From positions 1-64,000 of the forward strand of contig JAUMFO010000038.1 in NCBI GenBank assembly GCA_032119795.1: 64,000 nucleotides of DNA, in the 5' to 3' direction. The notes below the pieces were generated by a model. It saw only the letters and a list, made by a program, of their open reading frames with translations. It did not search any database and was not told where the DNA came from. Origin of the DNA: JAGIBJ01 sp032119795 (lineage in GTDB: Bacteria; Actinomycetota; Thermoleophilia; Solirubrobacterales; Solirubrobacteraceae). The stretch's first letter is position 1. Every line of letters starts with the position of its first letter. Shown here one piece after another: positions 8,211 to 16,879 of the stretch. A program made the translations under genes and the position numbers.

Positions 8211-8633
8211 TTAGCCCTCGGTCTTGACGACCCGCAGCTTGAAGGTGACGGCGAGATCGGTGCCCTGCGGACGCTCCAGCACGCACCACTTCGGGCGCAG
8301 CGAGACGTCTTTCGAGAGCCGGAACTTCTGCTGCGTTGCGCCGGGCGCCCACGTCGCATCGGCGTCAGCCACGGCCGTCTTGTTCTTCTTCGGGCTGGTG
8401 CCGCTGCAGGCCAACACGACCTCGGTGTCGGAGAGGTCGCGCGCGATCGGATTCTCGACGCCGTCGATCGGCCGCAAGGTGATCGTCACATCGCGGCCCG
8501 TCATCGAGAAGCTCACCTGCTTCTTCTCATCGACGCCGACGCGCGTCGGCGTCGACACCGCCGCAAACGCAGCGGCCGGCGCCAGTGCAGCAAGCAGGGC
8601 AGCGGGGAGGAGGGCAGGCACGAAACGAGACAT
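8211..8633 (-). CDS. Secreted protein of unknown function
   Basis: 140 residues with a Sec signal peptide (MSRFVPALLPAALLAALAPA, predicted cleavage after AAAFAA) and a mature domain of about 115 residues rich in beta-type sequence with two Cys (LACSG, KWCVLE) that could form a disulfide. The ATG at 8633 fits a normal signal peptide. No family is recognised. It converges on the ABC exporter and lies downstream of the diguanylate cyclase gene, 133 bp away on the same strand. Confidence 0.65.
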   Translation of the reverse strand: MSRFVPALLPAALLAALAPAAAFAAVSTPTRVGVDEKKQVSFSMTGRDVTITLRPIDGVENPIARDLSDTEVVLACSGTSPKKNKTAVADADATWAPGATQQKFRLSKDVSLRPKWCVLERPQGTDLAVTFKLRVVKTEG

Positions 8634-8766
8634 CGGTCGCCACCGTACCGCGACGTGGCGAACCGGGGGAAAACTCAGCGCCGGTCCTCCAGACCGCCGG
8701 TATCGCACCGGGATTTGGAGGCTGCCTGGCGCTCGGCGGCGGTACGTCGCCGGTCGGCGAGACGAT

Positions 8767-10539
8767 CTAGCGCTCGTGCAACAGCATGGAGGAGTCCGAA
8801 GACTCCAGTGCCGTGCGCACGCAGTTCTTGCCAGCGTGTTTGGCGCGGTAGAGCGCCGCATCGGACTCGGCGATCAGGGTCGCGACGTTCGGGACGTTCG
8901 GGCCGAGTTCGGCGACGCCCACGGAGGTGGAGATCCGCAGATCGTTGCCCTCCATGTCGATAAGTTCGAGTGCCGCGACGGCTGCGCGAGCGCGCTCCGC
9001 CAGGGCGACAACCTCGTCAAAGGCGGCGCCCTGCACGACGATCGCAAGCTCCTCGCCGCCGTAGCGGGCCGGTTCGTCTCCAGCGCGGCAGCAGTCGCGC
9101 AGCGTGTCGGCGACGGCACGCAGCACGTGGTCACCGGTCTGGTGGCCGCGAGTGTCGTTGACCTGCTTGAAGTTGTCGAGGTCGAAGAGGATGAGCGCCA
9201 GGGGCGTGCCAGCAGCGCCATGGCGCTCGGCACCCTGGGCGAGCAACTCCTGCATGCGGCGGTGGTTGGCGAGGCCGGTCAGCTCGTCCGTCAGTGCCTG
9301 GCGGTGCAGCGTCTCGTGCCGCTGGCTGTTGCCCGCAGCGACGCCGGCCTGCTCGCAGAGGTGGCGAAGCAGATCGCGCTCCTCATCGGCGAACGCGCTG
9401 GCGCGGCGGGCGAGCACGATCATGCCGTGCGCCTCCGCGTTGGAGGGCTCAGCGATCGGGCAGGCCAGGGCCCACACGCCGTCAACCATGGCGACGGTCG
9501 CCGAGCCCAACGCCACGGCGGTGTCCTCAGCGGCGCGCAAGGCAGGTTCCAAGTCGACGTCTTCGTGCACGGTCGCGCGGCGAACGAGCTTGCGCCCCGG
9601 GCCCTGATGGGCGCTACCGCGGCCGCCGTCGGCGTCGAGTGCCTCGACCGCCGCACGCGTGGTGATCGTGAGGAGGGCATCGAGGTCGAGTTTGGATGCG
9701 AACGCGTCGCCGATTCGGTAGACGGCGATCTGCAGTCGGCTTCGCTCGCGGTGCAGGGCCTCTAGACGAGCATGGGCCTGGTCGATGCGCTGGTTGCGGT
9801 CACGCGCGAGGACGGCCAGCACCGCAGCGACGCCGAGCATCGCCAGCGGCGCAGCAGGAATCGAGCGAGAGCCGGTGGCAGCAGCGCCGACCACGGCGGC
9901 GGGGGTAAGGAGCACGTCGATCGACCAGACGATGCCGAGCACGCGGAGCTGCAGCTGCGGCGGAATGCCGAGCGCAAGCCACTCGCGCAGGGTGGCGCTG
10001 GCGATCTCGCAGGAGAGCTGCGCGATGAACGCGACGACGTAGAGCCACCAGATCGCCTCATCCGGGCCGGGGTGGCCGGCAAGCACGAACACGAGGGCCG
10101 GCCCAACGGAGTGCCAGGCGTCGCCGCCCGTCTCCACCAGGCGTTCCAGGCGTGTGCGCTTGGCCATCCAGTCGAAGACGACGGCGACCGCCAAAGCCGT
10201 GAGGACGATGAGCGGCACGAACGCGGGTGGTCCGAGCAGCAGCAGGGGGATGAGGAAGAGCTGCGTCGGGACGGCGTGCCCGGCGCCAACCGGGAACTCC
10301 ACGCGGCTGGCGACCGCAAAGGCGACGGCCAGGGCGGCCGTCAGCGTGACGGGGGCGTCGGCCGGCGGCGCAATGAGCGCGAGCGCCGTCGCCGCGATCA
10401 AGAAGACGATCGTGATCCCGAGCTCGGCGCGGAGTTCGCGCGTGCTCAGCCGCTGCTTACGGCCGTCCCAAGAATCCTCGAGGAGACGATCCGCAGCCGT
10501 GGCCGCGGCACCGTCAAAGTCGGTGACTACTGAGACCAT
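8767..10539 (-). CDS. Membrane-bound GAF-GGDEF diguanylate cyclase
   Basis: 590 residues. A cytoplasmic N-tail (1-40) precedes about eight hydrophobic segments (about 40-235, MASE-like sensor), a short coiled coil (RNQRIDQAHARLEALHRERS), a GAF-like domain (about 260-410) and a GGDEF domain (about 420-580). The active-site loop is GGEEL (494-498), a functional variant of GGDEF, preceded at the correct distance by RAGD (485-488), the RxxD product-inhibition I-site. It should make cyclic di-GMP in response to a membrane or GAF signal and be feedback-inhibited. No EAL domain is present. The gene appears monocistronic. Confidence 0.92.
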   Translation of the reverse strand: MVSVVTDFDGAAATAADRLLEDSWDGRKQRLSTRELRAELGITIVFLIAATALALIAPPADAPVTLTAALAVAFAVASRVEFPVGAGHAVPTQLFLIPLLLLGPPAFVPLIVLTALAVAVVFDWMAKRTRLERLVETGGDAWHSVGPALVFVLAGHPGPDEAIWWLYVVAFIAQLSCEIASATLREWLALGIPPQLQLRVLGIVWSIDVLLTPAAVVGAAATGSRSIPAAPLAMLGVAAVLAVLARDRNQRIDQAHARLEALHRERSRLQIAVYRIGDAFASKLDLDALLTITTRAAVEALDADGGRGSAHQGPGRKLVRRATVHEDVDLEPALRAAEDTAVALGSATVAMVDGVWALACPIAEPSNAEAHGMIVLARRASAFADEERDLLRHLCEQAGVAAGNSQRHETLHRQALTDELTGLANHRRMQELLAQGAERHGAAGTPLALILFDLDNFKQVNDTRGHQTGDHVLRAVADTLRDCCRAGDEPARYGGEELAIVVQGAAFDEVVALAERARAAVAALELIDMEGNDLRISTSVGVAELGPNVPNVATLIAESDAALYRAKHAGKNCVRTALESSDSSMLLHER

Positions 10540-10821
10540 CGGGTCTGCGGGGGAAGGATTGGCAAGGGTTTGTGCACGCGTGCGGGGCTGGGAGCAGCGC
10601 TCTCTCCGTATGAATCGTCACGTGGGTCCCGAAAGTTGAACCCGTCGGGCCGATTTCCGCTCGCCACAGCGTTGCACGGAGGACGGCTTCCTGCACGAAC
10701 TGCCAGGCATGTTCCTGGTGGTGCCCAGCAAAACCGCCGTTTTCCAGCGGAAGTCAGTGGTTGGAACTGCGAGATTCGGGTGACAAGGTCGCTGGTACGA
10801 AAACCGTTACAACGGGCAGAT
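10540..10821. other. Intergenic stretch without a supported gene
   Basis: About 280 bp upstream of the diguanylate cyclase. Short open frames on both strands lack ribosome sites and protein-like composition. A self-complementary patch is present (TTCCGCT at about 10655 pairing with AGCGGAA at about 10746, with CCAGG/CCTGG inside), so a structured leader is possible, but it does not match a riboswitch class I recognise. Confidence 0.4.
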
Positions 10822-10852
10822 TGATGGCTTCCGAGGGTCGGAAACCAAGCCA
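10822..10852 (-). terminator. Hairpin after secreted protein gene
   Basis: Starting three bases after the stop of the next gene (read leftward): GATTGGCTT pairs with AAGCCATCAAT allowing a bulge, and a nested CCGA/TCGG stem sits inside. A TTTT run follows about 20 nt later. Confidence 0.5.
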
Positions 10853-10854
10853 AT

Positions 10855-11490
10855 CTAGCCGCGTCGGTACGGATCGATCAGGACGTTGTCGATCTGGTAT
10901 CCAGCGCCGTTGACGCTGGCTGGCGTGACGAACACCAGGCGAACCTTGACGATTTGCCCGTCGGTGATCGGCAGGTTGACCGAGAGCGGATTGAGCTCGG
11001 ACGGCTTCCACTTTCCGGGCATGAGGTTGGTGTTCACCGTCGACTTGACCTGCTGCTGCACGAGCGAGCCGCTGGAGTCGCGGTAGCTCACGAACGTCGC
11101 CATCAGGCCGACGGCGCCGTTGGCCTTGAGGAGGTAGCGGAAGTACGGGTGCTCGGTGCTCACGCAGAACTCTGGCGTCGTCACCACGGACGGCCCGGAG
11201 ATGAAGCCCGTGCCGAGGGCGAGCGAGCGGACGCCCGGCAGGATGCCGACCGTTTCGTTGCCGGCGACGGTGCGTGCGTTAAGCAGCGACCAGCCGGAGG
11301 TTCCGCTCTCGAAGTTGCCACGCGGAGCGAGCGCGTAGTCAGCGTTGTCGCCGTACTTCGCGAACGCCTTGGTCGTGGGCTGCGTGGGGCACGAGGCGGC
11401 GAGGGCGCCAGCCGGAGCAACGAGGCAGGCCGCGGCGAGAGCGAGCGGCGCCAGTGCACGGCGGATCGTGATTGGGGTGGAGAGCAGCAT
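10855..11490 (-). CDS. Secreted carbohydrate-binding-like protein
   Basis: 211 residues with a signal peptide (about 1-35, ending GALAAS). The mature part begins with a Cys, then RGNFESGTSGWSLLNA, a pattern typical of extracellular carbohydrate-binding-like beta-sandwich domains that start with N-F-E-x-G-x-x-G-W, and ends with GAGYQIDNVLIDPY, the usual last strand of that fold. No catalytic residues are apparent. The ATG at 11490 is preferred over an upstream TTG. The binding target is unknown; the role is likely at the cell surface or outside. Confidence 0.7.
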   Translation of the reverse strand: MLLSTPITIRRALAPLALAAACLVAPAGALAASCPTQPTTKAFAKYGDNADYALAPRGNFESGTSGWSLLNARTVAGNETVGILPGVRSLALGTGFISGPSVVTTPEFCVSTEHPYFRYLLKANGAVGLMATFVSYRDSSGSLVQQQVKSTVNTNLMPGKWKPSELNPLSVNLPITDGQIVKVRLVFVTPASVNGAGYQIDNVLIDPYRRG

Positions 11491-11676
11491 GTGCGGCACC
11501 AATCCTTGCGGGACAGTCCGGATGGTGTGTTGGCCATCCTGGGCGTCGCCGAACGAATGGCTAGGCCGTTCGTCCAGTGACGAGTGTCACGCTAACGCAT
11601 CTCAGGGCGGCGGGCCACTGAACGTCGTTGCAGTGTTCAGGGTGAATGCTCGTGCCCGGCGCCACGGCGCCCTCCG

Positions 11677-11704
11677 ATCGATGCGAACATATGTTCGCAT
11701 CGAT
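11677..11704. promoter_or_regulatory. SOS box of dnaE2 within a 28-bp perfect palindrome
   Basis: The core CGAACATATGTTCG (11684-11697) is a perfect LexA site and the dyad extends without mismatch to 28 bp, reaching into the start codon at 11703. TATGTT (11690-11695) is a -10-like hexamer placed so that transcription would begin at or next to the ATG. Confidence 0.9.
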
Positions 11705-14700
11705 GGCTTCGACGACGTCTCTCTCCGGCTCCGGCTACGCCGAGCTCCACGCGCACTCCGCCTACTCGTTCCTGGACGGCGCCTCGCTCCCTGCCGAGTT
11801 GGCTGAGCAGGCTCGGGGCCTGGGCTATGAGGCGTTCGCGCTGACGGACCACGACTCGGTGGCGGGCTCGATGGAGTTCGCGCACGCCGCCAAAGCAGCG
11901 GGCCTCGCCGCATTGCATGGGGCGGAGGTCACGGTGCGCACTCGTCTCCACCCCGCCGTTCATGAGGGGAGTGGCGGGGTCGCGGTGCCGCCTCCGCCGG
12001 GTTTCGGGGCGACCGGCGGCCAGGTCGTCCGCGGGGTGGCGCCGGCCACGGCCGACGAGCACCTCACGCTGCTCGTGGAAAGTCACGCGGGCTGGAAGAA
12101 CCTCTGCCGGCTACTCACCCTCGCGCACGAGCACACGCGCGACCACCCCCAGCGCGACCGCACGGAGCCGTCGGTCACCCTCCAGCAGGTTGCCGCGCAC
12201 GCTGAGGGGCTGATCTGTCTGAGCGGCTGCGCCGCGCATGGCATCGAGGACCCGGCTCGGCTGGCGGTCCTGCGCGAGGCGTTTGGTGCGGATGGTCTGC
12301 GGGTCGAGCTGCAGCGGCCCTACGCGCGCGACGACCGCACGAGGATCCGCAACCGTCGCCGGCTCGCCCAGCGGCTGGGGGTGCCGGTGGTCGTCTCCGG
12401 CAACGTCCACGCACACGACCGCCGCCGGGCGTTCCTGCAGGACGCGTTCGTTGCCGCGCGCCTGCGCATGAGCCTGGACTCCAGCGAGGCGCTGCGCCGC
12501 GGCAACCACGCGCACGTGCTCGTGGCCCCCGAGGTGATGGCGCGCCGGTTCAGTGGGCTCGACGAGGCACTCGCAGAGACCGGCATCCTGGCCCAGCGCT
12601 GCGCCGCTTTCGATCTCACCCGCGACCTGGGCTACCGCTACCCGGGCGCTGAGGACCCCGAGATGATCCGCACGCTGGCCGCCGCCTGCGAGTCCCAGTT
12701 CGATGCGCGCTACCCGCAAGGCTCGCCGAACCGGGCCGAGGCCCGCACGCGGCTAGAGGATGAGCTGCGCATCATCGACCGCCACGGCCTGGCCGGGTTC
12801 TTCGTGCTCCACCGAGACATCTTGGAGCTCGCGCGCGAGGTGGCCGTCGAGGTGCGGGGGACGGGCAACGCGCGCTCGCTGCTGCCGCCGGGGCGCGGCC
12901 GAGGGTCGTCGGTCTCGTCGATCGTCTGCTACTTCACGGGGCTCTCGCACGTGGACCCGATCGCCAACGACCTGCTGCTCGGCCGCTTCCTCAACGAGGA
13001 GCTCACGGCCTTCCCAGATATCGACCTCGACTTCCCGCGAGACATCCGCGAGGTGCTGATCCCCCGCATCCACGAGCGCTACGGCCGCGAGCACACGGCG
13101 CTCGTGGCGACGCACCCCGGCTACCGCTCTCGCGGCGCCATCCGTGATCTGGGGCTCGCGCTTGGGCTCCCGCTGGCAGAGGTCGCGCGCGTGGCTCAGG
13201 CGACCGACGGATGGAGCGCCAGTCGGATCGAGGAAGACGTCGACCTGGCGCTTGGCAGCGGTCGCAGTCAGACGGGCCGTTGGGCCTGGCTCTGTCGGCT
13301 GGTTCGCGAGGCGCAGGGCCTGCCGCGGCACCTGGGCCAGCACCCCGGCGGCATGATCGTGGCCACCCAGCCCGTCCTGGAGTGCTGCCCGATCGTGCCG
13401 ACGGCGATGGAGGGCCGCCAAGTGCTGCAGTGGGACAAGGACTCCTGCAGCGACGCGGGCTTCTTGAAGATCGACCTGCTTGGCCTCGGGATGCTCTCGT
13501 GCGTGGAGCGGTGCGTGGAGCTGATCTCCAGCGTGCGCGGCGAGAAGATCGATCTCTCCCGTATCGACTTCGACGACCCGCAGGTCTACGGCGCGATCCA
13601 GGTCGCCGAGACGATGGGGGTGTTCCAGATCGAGTCGCGGGCGCAGATGGGGTCGCTGCTACGCACCCGCCCCGAGACGCTCGACGACCTCACCGTGCAG
13701 GTCGCGATCGTGCGGCCCGGGCCGATCACCGGCGGCGCCATCAACCCCTACATCGAGCGGCGGCAAAAGCGGCGCGTCGATCCCGGCTACAAGATCCCGT
13801 ACGAGCACCCGTCGCTGAAGGGCCCGCTGGAGGAGACGCTCGGCACGATCATCTTCCAAGACCAGGTGCTGGAGGTCGCGCAGGCCTTTGCGGGGTACTC
13901 GGCCGGCGAAGCTGAGTCGCTGCGCAGAGCGATGAGCCGCAAGCGCAGCGAGGCCGCGCTGAAGGCCCACCAAGAGCGCTTCATCGACGGGGCGATGCGC
14001 GCCCACCCGGAGGTCGCCCGGGAGCTGGCCGAGGCGATCTTCCAGAAGATCCTGGGCTTCTCCGGATTCGGCTTCCCCAAAGCGCACTCAGCGGCCTTCG
14101 CCGTCTTGGCCTACCAATCGACGTGGCTGCGGGTGCACTACGGCCCCGAGTTCCTCTGCTCGCTGCTGGATGAGCAGCCGATGGGCTTCTACCCGCCCGA
14201 CACGCTGGTGCATGAGGCGCAGCGCCGCGGCATCCAGGTGCTCGCCCCAGACATCAACCGCAGTGACGTGGGCTGCGTGATCGAGCAGGCGCGCGTCGCC
14301 GGGCCGCATCCCAGCGCCGTCCGGATTGGCCTGGGCTACGTGATGGGCGTGCGCGAGCGCGATGTGGCCGCGCTCGTCGCCGAGCGGGAGCGGGGTGGAC
14401 CGTTCCGCACCCTCGATGACCTCGCCGCGCGCGCCGGGGCGGGCCGGGCGGCGCTGGAGCAGCTTGCGTGGTCGGGCGTCTGCGACGGCCTCGCCGGTGG
14501 CGACCGTCGCCACGCGCTGTGGCAGCTCGGCGTCGCCGTCCCCGCCGGGCGCATCAAAGGCGGGGTGCAGCTCGCGCTCCCGCTGGATCTCCCCGACGTG
14601 CCGGCACTTTCGCCGATGACGCGCTGGCAGTCGATGCTCGCCGACTACGCCACCACCGGCCTGACCACCGGCGAGCACCCGCTCTCGCTGCTGCGCCGCC

Positions 14701-15212
14701 GCCTCGCTCAGCGGCGGGTCACCAAGAGCGACGACCTCGTCGCGCTGCGCCACGGCACGCCCGTCACGGTCGCCGGGTTCGTCGTCGCGCGCCAGCGCCC
14801 AGGTATCGCCAAGGGCGTCACCTTCATGCTCCTGGAAGACGAGTCCGGCACGACGAACCTGATCATTCCGCCGCAGGTTGCCGAGCGCCACCGCCTGATC
14901 GTGCGCGGCGAGCCGCTCGTGATCGCCCAAGGGCGACTGGAGCGCCACCCGGCGGCGGGCGGCGCGATCAACATCCTCGTGCAGTCGCTGGAGGGCATTG
15001 CCGGGGGCGGGCTGGCGCCGCAGCGGCGAGTCGCGGAGCAGACGCCCCTGGAGGCTGGGCTCGCCCGCAAGCAGGAGTCACAGGCCAGGCGACTGCCCCA
15101 GGCGCCCACGGAGGCCGAGCCGAGCGGTCTTGAAGCCGTCGAAGAGGATGCCGGCGATTTCCGCGCGGTCGCGCCACCGGTCATGTCGTTTGCCCAGGGG
15201 CGCCGCCGGTAA
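11703..15212 (+). CDS. dnaE2: Error-prone DNA polymerase III alpha subunit DnaE2
   Basis: 1169 residues, the normal size of DnaE2. The N-terminal PHP domain starts at once (YAELHAHSAYSFLDGAS), the polymerase palm carries PDIDLDFP (438-445) with the catalytic Asp residues, and a tandem HhH region and OB-fold (about 1015-1090) follow. The C-terminal tail lacks the tau-binding region of replicative DnaE1. DnaE2 performs SOS-induced mutagenic translesion synthesis with ImuB. An SOS box overlaps its start, supporting both the ATG choice and LexA control. It is separated by 8 kb from the imuB-like gene, unlike the compact imuA-imuB-dnaE2 operons. Confidence 0.96.
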   Translation: MASTTSLSGSGYAELHAHSAYSFLDGASLPAELAEQARGLGYEAFALTDHDSVAGSMEFAHAAKAAGLAALHGAEVTVRTRLHPAVHEGSGGVAVPPPPGFGATGGQVVRGVAPATADEHLTLLVESHAGWKNLCRLLTLAHEHTRDHPQRDRTEPSVTLQQVAAHAEGLICLSGCAAHGIEDPARLAVLREAFGADGLRVELQRPYARDDRTRIRNRRRLAQRLGVPVVVSGNVHAHDRRRAFLQDAFVAARLRMSLDSSEALRRGNHAHVLVAPEVMARRFSGLDEALAETGILAQRCAAFDLTRDLGYRYPGAEDPEMIRTLAAACESQFDARYPQGSPNRAEARTRLEDELRIIDRHGLAGFFVLHRDILELAREVAVEVRGTGNARSLLPPGRGRGSSVSSIVCYFTGLSHVDPIANDLLLGRFLNEELTAFPDIDLDFPRDIREVLIPRIHERYGREHTALVATHPGYRSRGAIRDLGLALGLPLAEVARVAQATDGWSASRIEEDVDLALGSGRSQTGRWAWLCRLVREAQGLPRHLGQHPGGMIVATQPVLECCPIVPTAMEGRQVLQWDKDSCSDAGFLKIDLLGLGMLSCVERCVELISSVRGEKIDLSRIDFDDPQVYGAIQVAETMGVFQIESRAQMGSLLRTRPETLDDLTVQVAIVRPGPITGGAINPYIERRQKRRVDPGYKIPYEHPSLKGPLEETLGTIIFQDQVLEVAQAFAGYSAGEAESLRRAMSRKRSEAALKAHQERFIDGAMRAHPEVARELAEAIFQKILGFSGFGFPKAHSAAFAVLAYQSTWLRVHYGPEFLCSLLDEQPMGFYPPDTLVHEAQRRGIQVLAPDINRSDVGCVIEQARVAGPHPSAVRIGLGYVMGVRERDVAALVAERERGGPFRTLDDLAARAGAGRAALEQLAWSGVCDGLAGGDRRHALWQLGVAVPAGRIKGGVQLALPLDLPDVPALSPMTRWQSMLADYATTGLTTGEHPLSLLRRRLAQRRVTKSDDLVALRHGTPVTVAGFVVARQRPGIAKGVTFMLLEDESGTTNLIIPPQVAERHRLIVRGEPLVIAQGRLERHPAAGGAINILVQSLEGIAGGGLAPQRRVAEQTPLEAGLARKQESQARRLPQAPTEAEPSGLEAVEEDAGDFRAVAPPVMSFAQGRRR

Positions 15213-15223
15213 AAGAGCCGTGC

Positions 15224-15736
15224 GTGGGGCGGCTCCGTAGGCTGGGGGAAGTGCTGATCGCCGTCTTTGTCGTCCTCTGGGTGGCCGTCCTGCTCGCTGG
15301 CGTCGCCGCCTACGGCGTTCGAATTCAGCCGCACGGCTACGGCGACGCCTGGCCCCGGTCGGTCTGGGTCGCCGCCGCGATCTCTGCGGTACTCCTCGCC
15401 GTGGTGCTCCCGGGCATGGCGGTGCTCTACTCGACCGGCGAGCGCGAGTCGAAGTCCCACACGGGCGTTGAGCTGACGGCCCAGCAGATCCAGGGCCGTG
15501 AGCTGTTCGCGAGCGCCTGCAAGCGCTGCCACACCCTTGGCGACGTGGGGGCGTCTTCCACGATCGGCCCCAACCTCGACGCGCTGCAGCCCGACTTCGA
15601 CACCGTCGTCGACGCCGTCTTGAACGGCCGCGCCAGGGGCCGCGGCCAGATGCCGGCCGGCCTCGCAGGCACCGAAGGGGCGCGGGCGGTCGCGAGCTAC
15701 CTGCAGGCCGTCGAAGGTCGCACTGCGCCGCGGTGA
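15224..15736 (+). CDS. Membrane-anchored c-type cytochrome
   Basis: 170 residues with two hydrophobic helices (about 10-30 and 45-68), then a cytochrome c domain with a single haem site CKRCH (about residue 100) and a distal Met in GQMPAGL. It should act as an electron carrier on the outer face of the membrane. It starts 11 nt after dnaE2 but is unrelated in function; read-through from dnaE2 is possible. Start is GTG 15224; an alternative GTG at 15251 would shorten the first helix. Confidence 0.85.
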   Translation: MGRLRRLGEVLIAVFVVLWVAVLLAGVAAYGVRIQPHGYGDAWPRSVWVAAAISAVLLAVVLPGMAVLYSTGERESKSHTGVELTAQQIQGRELFASACKRCHTLGDVGASSTIGPNLDALQPDFDTVVDAVLNGRARGRGQMPAGLAGTEGARAVASYLQAVEGRTAPR

Positions 15737-15882
15737 GCCGCATCACAAAAGCGCGCTGACTTCCCGCCGACGGTGCCTGTCCGTCCAGGGCGTCCAGGTG
15801 CCAAACGACGGTCGAAATGCCATGCGCCGCAGGCGTTTGCCGGCGCGCCGCACACCCCAAACAGGCGAATCGCTGGCTTTCG

Positions 15883-15900
15883 GTGTGACTGACATCACGG
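15883..15900. promoter_or_regulatory. CRP/FNR-family-like site
   Basis: GTGTGACTGACATCACGG matches the TGTGA-N6-TCAC(A) pattern of CRP/GlxR-type regulators and lies in the 359-bp gap before the next long gene. Function is inferred from pattern only. Confidence 0.45.
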
Positions 15901-15949
15901 ATCCGTCCGGCCACTGGTGCAGGATTGCCTGCAACAGGAGGACATCAAG

Positions 15950-16081
15950 TTGCTACGTTCGCTCATGCCGAATCCGGTGCTGCAGGCATCGGAGCGGGGG
16001 ACCCAATCCCCCAATGGGGCGAATCGCGCGTTTTTCGTGTGTAGCGGCTTTTCGTCGCGAGCCCGTCAGCTGACCTCGTAG
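15950..16081 (+). CDS. Possible short ORF or leader peptide
   Basis: A 43-codon frame starting with TTG, preceded at 7 nt by a strong Shine-Dalgarno AGGAGGA (15936-15942), better than any other ribosome site nearby. In frame, a GTG at 15917 would give 54 codons. It ends 14 nt before the next gene. No homologue is recognised. A G5/C5 hairpin and a T5 run lie inside it (about 15995-16035), so the stretch could instead be a regulatory leader. Confidence 0.35.
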   Translation: MLRSLMPNPVLQASERGTQSPNGANRAFFVCSGFSSRARQLTS

Positions 16082-16095
16082 GCACCAGAAGCACC

Positions 16096-16716
16096 ATGGA
16101 TCACCTCCAGAGCAACCAGAACGCACGTCCCTGGTGGGCCGATGTCGCACACCTTCGTGACGACGCACCCGCCCGGCAGACGCCAACCAACCACGCCGCT
16201 CGGGGCCTTGCCGCTCCCGCCGACGCGTCGGTGCCCACGGCCCGCGAGCGCTCCGCCCGCAGCCGCGCCGCTGCCGTCGCCGGCCGCGCCCCCGCGCAGC
16301 GCAGGCCGCACCGCTCGGAGCGCAGCACCACCTCCGACTGGTTCGAGCAAGAAGCTCGCCGAGACGGTCGCCGCGTCAAGCAGGCCAAGTCCTCATCCGC
16401 GCCCGCTCGCCCCGAGCGCCCCCGCGCGACGCTGATCGACGTCGCCCCCGAGCACCAGATGCTCCGCCGCGCCCAGCAGGTCCGCCGCGCACCTGGCGAG
16501 CGCCCGACCGTCACCATCACCGGCCGCCCCGACGCCGCCCTGCCGCCGCAGGTCCGCGAGGTCAAAGCCATCCGCGGCCGCCGCGCCCGCGAAGGCGCCT
16601 CCTCGCTCGTCGCGAGCCCCGACCGCCTGATCCTCTGGGCCGTCGCCCTCGGCCTCCTGATGATCCTCGCATCGCTCGGAACGGCTTCCGCCGACGCAGC
16701 GGTCCTCCTCCCGTAG
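16096..16716 (+). CDS. Basic, low-complexity protein with a C-terminal membrane anchor
   Basis: 206 residues, very rich in Arg and Ala and probably disordered over residues 1-175, followed by one hydrophobic helix near the C-terminus (LILWAVALGLLMILASLGTA) and a short tail: a tail-anchored layout. The DNA-like charge (many RR, RAR, RRGR patches) suggests binding to nucleic acid or acidic polymers at the membrane, but this is inference. There is no convincing ribosome site; translation may be coupled to the short upstream ORF. It lies 163 bp ahead of glnA. Confidence 0.55.
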   Translation: MDHLQSNQNARPWWADVAHLRDDAPARQTPTNHAARGLAAPADASVPTARERSARSRAAAVAGRAPAQRRPHRSERSTTSDWFEQEARRDGRRVKQAKSSSAPARPERPRATLIDVAPEHQMLRRAQQVRRAPGERPTVTITGRPDAALPPQVREVKAIRGRRAREGASSLVASPDRLILWAVALGLLMILASLGTASADAAVLLP

Positions 16717-16727
16717 CGCTGCCTGCC

Positions 16728-16854
16728 GCGCTTCGGCCCTGAGCGACGCTCGCTTGCCTCTTCCGTCCGCGCGCACCTGGCCCGGCCCGGAGGCCTGAAC
16801 CAGTCGCGCCCGAACGAAATCTGTGGCGCGATCGCTCGCTCAGGACCGAAGCGC
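16728..16854. repeat. Long inverted repeat in the glnA leader
   Basis: A 19-nt arm at 16728-16746 (GCGCTTCGGCCCTGAGCGA) pairs with 16836-16854 with one G-T mismatch; 89 nt lie between. The right arm ends 25 nt before the glnA start. It may fold in the glnA leader RNA or be a pair of small repeats. Confidence 0.5.
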
Positions 16855-16879
16855 TCGTCGCTCAGATAGGGTCCGTCCA

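Noticed and set aside
8224..9765. 513-codon open frame on the + strand
   Set aside because: Antisense to the diguanylate cyclase gene, whose domains and motifs are clear; high GC leaves long antisense frames open.
10570..10824. 84-codon frame in the gap before the diguanylate cyclase
   Set aside because: No ribosome site, Arg-rich shadow-like composition, no family.
10540..10854. Cyclic di-GMP riboswitch next to the diguanylate cyclase
   Set aside because: Self-complementary patches exist, but the conserved cores of cyclic di-GMP class I or II were not seen.
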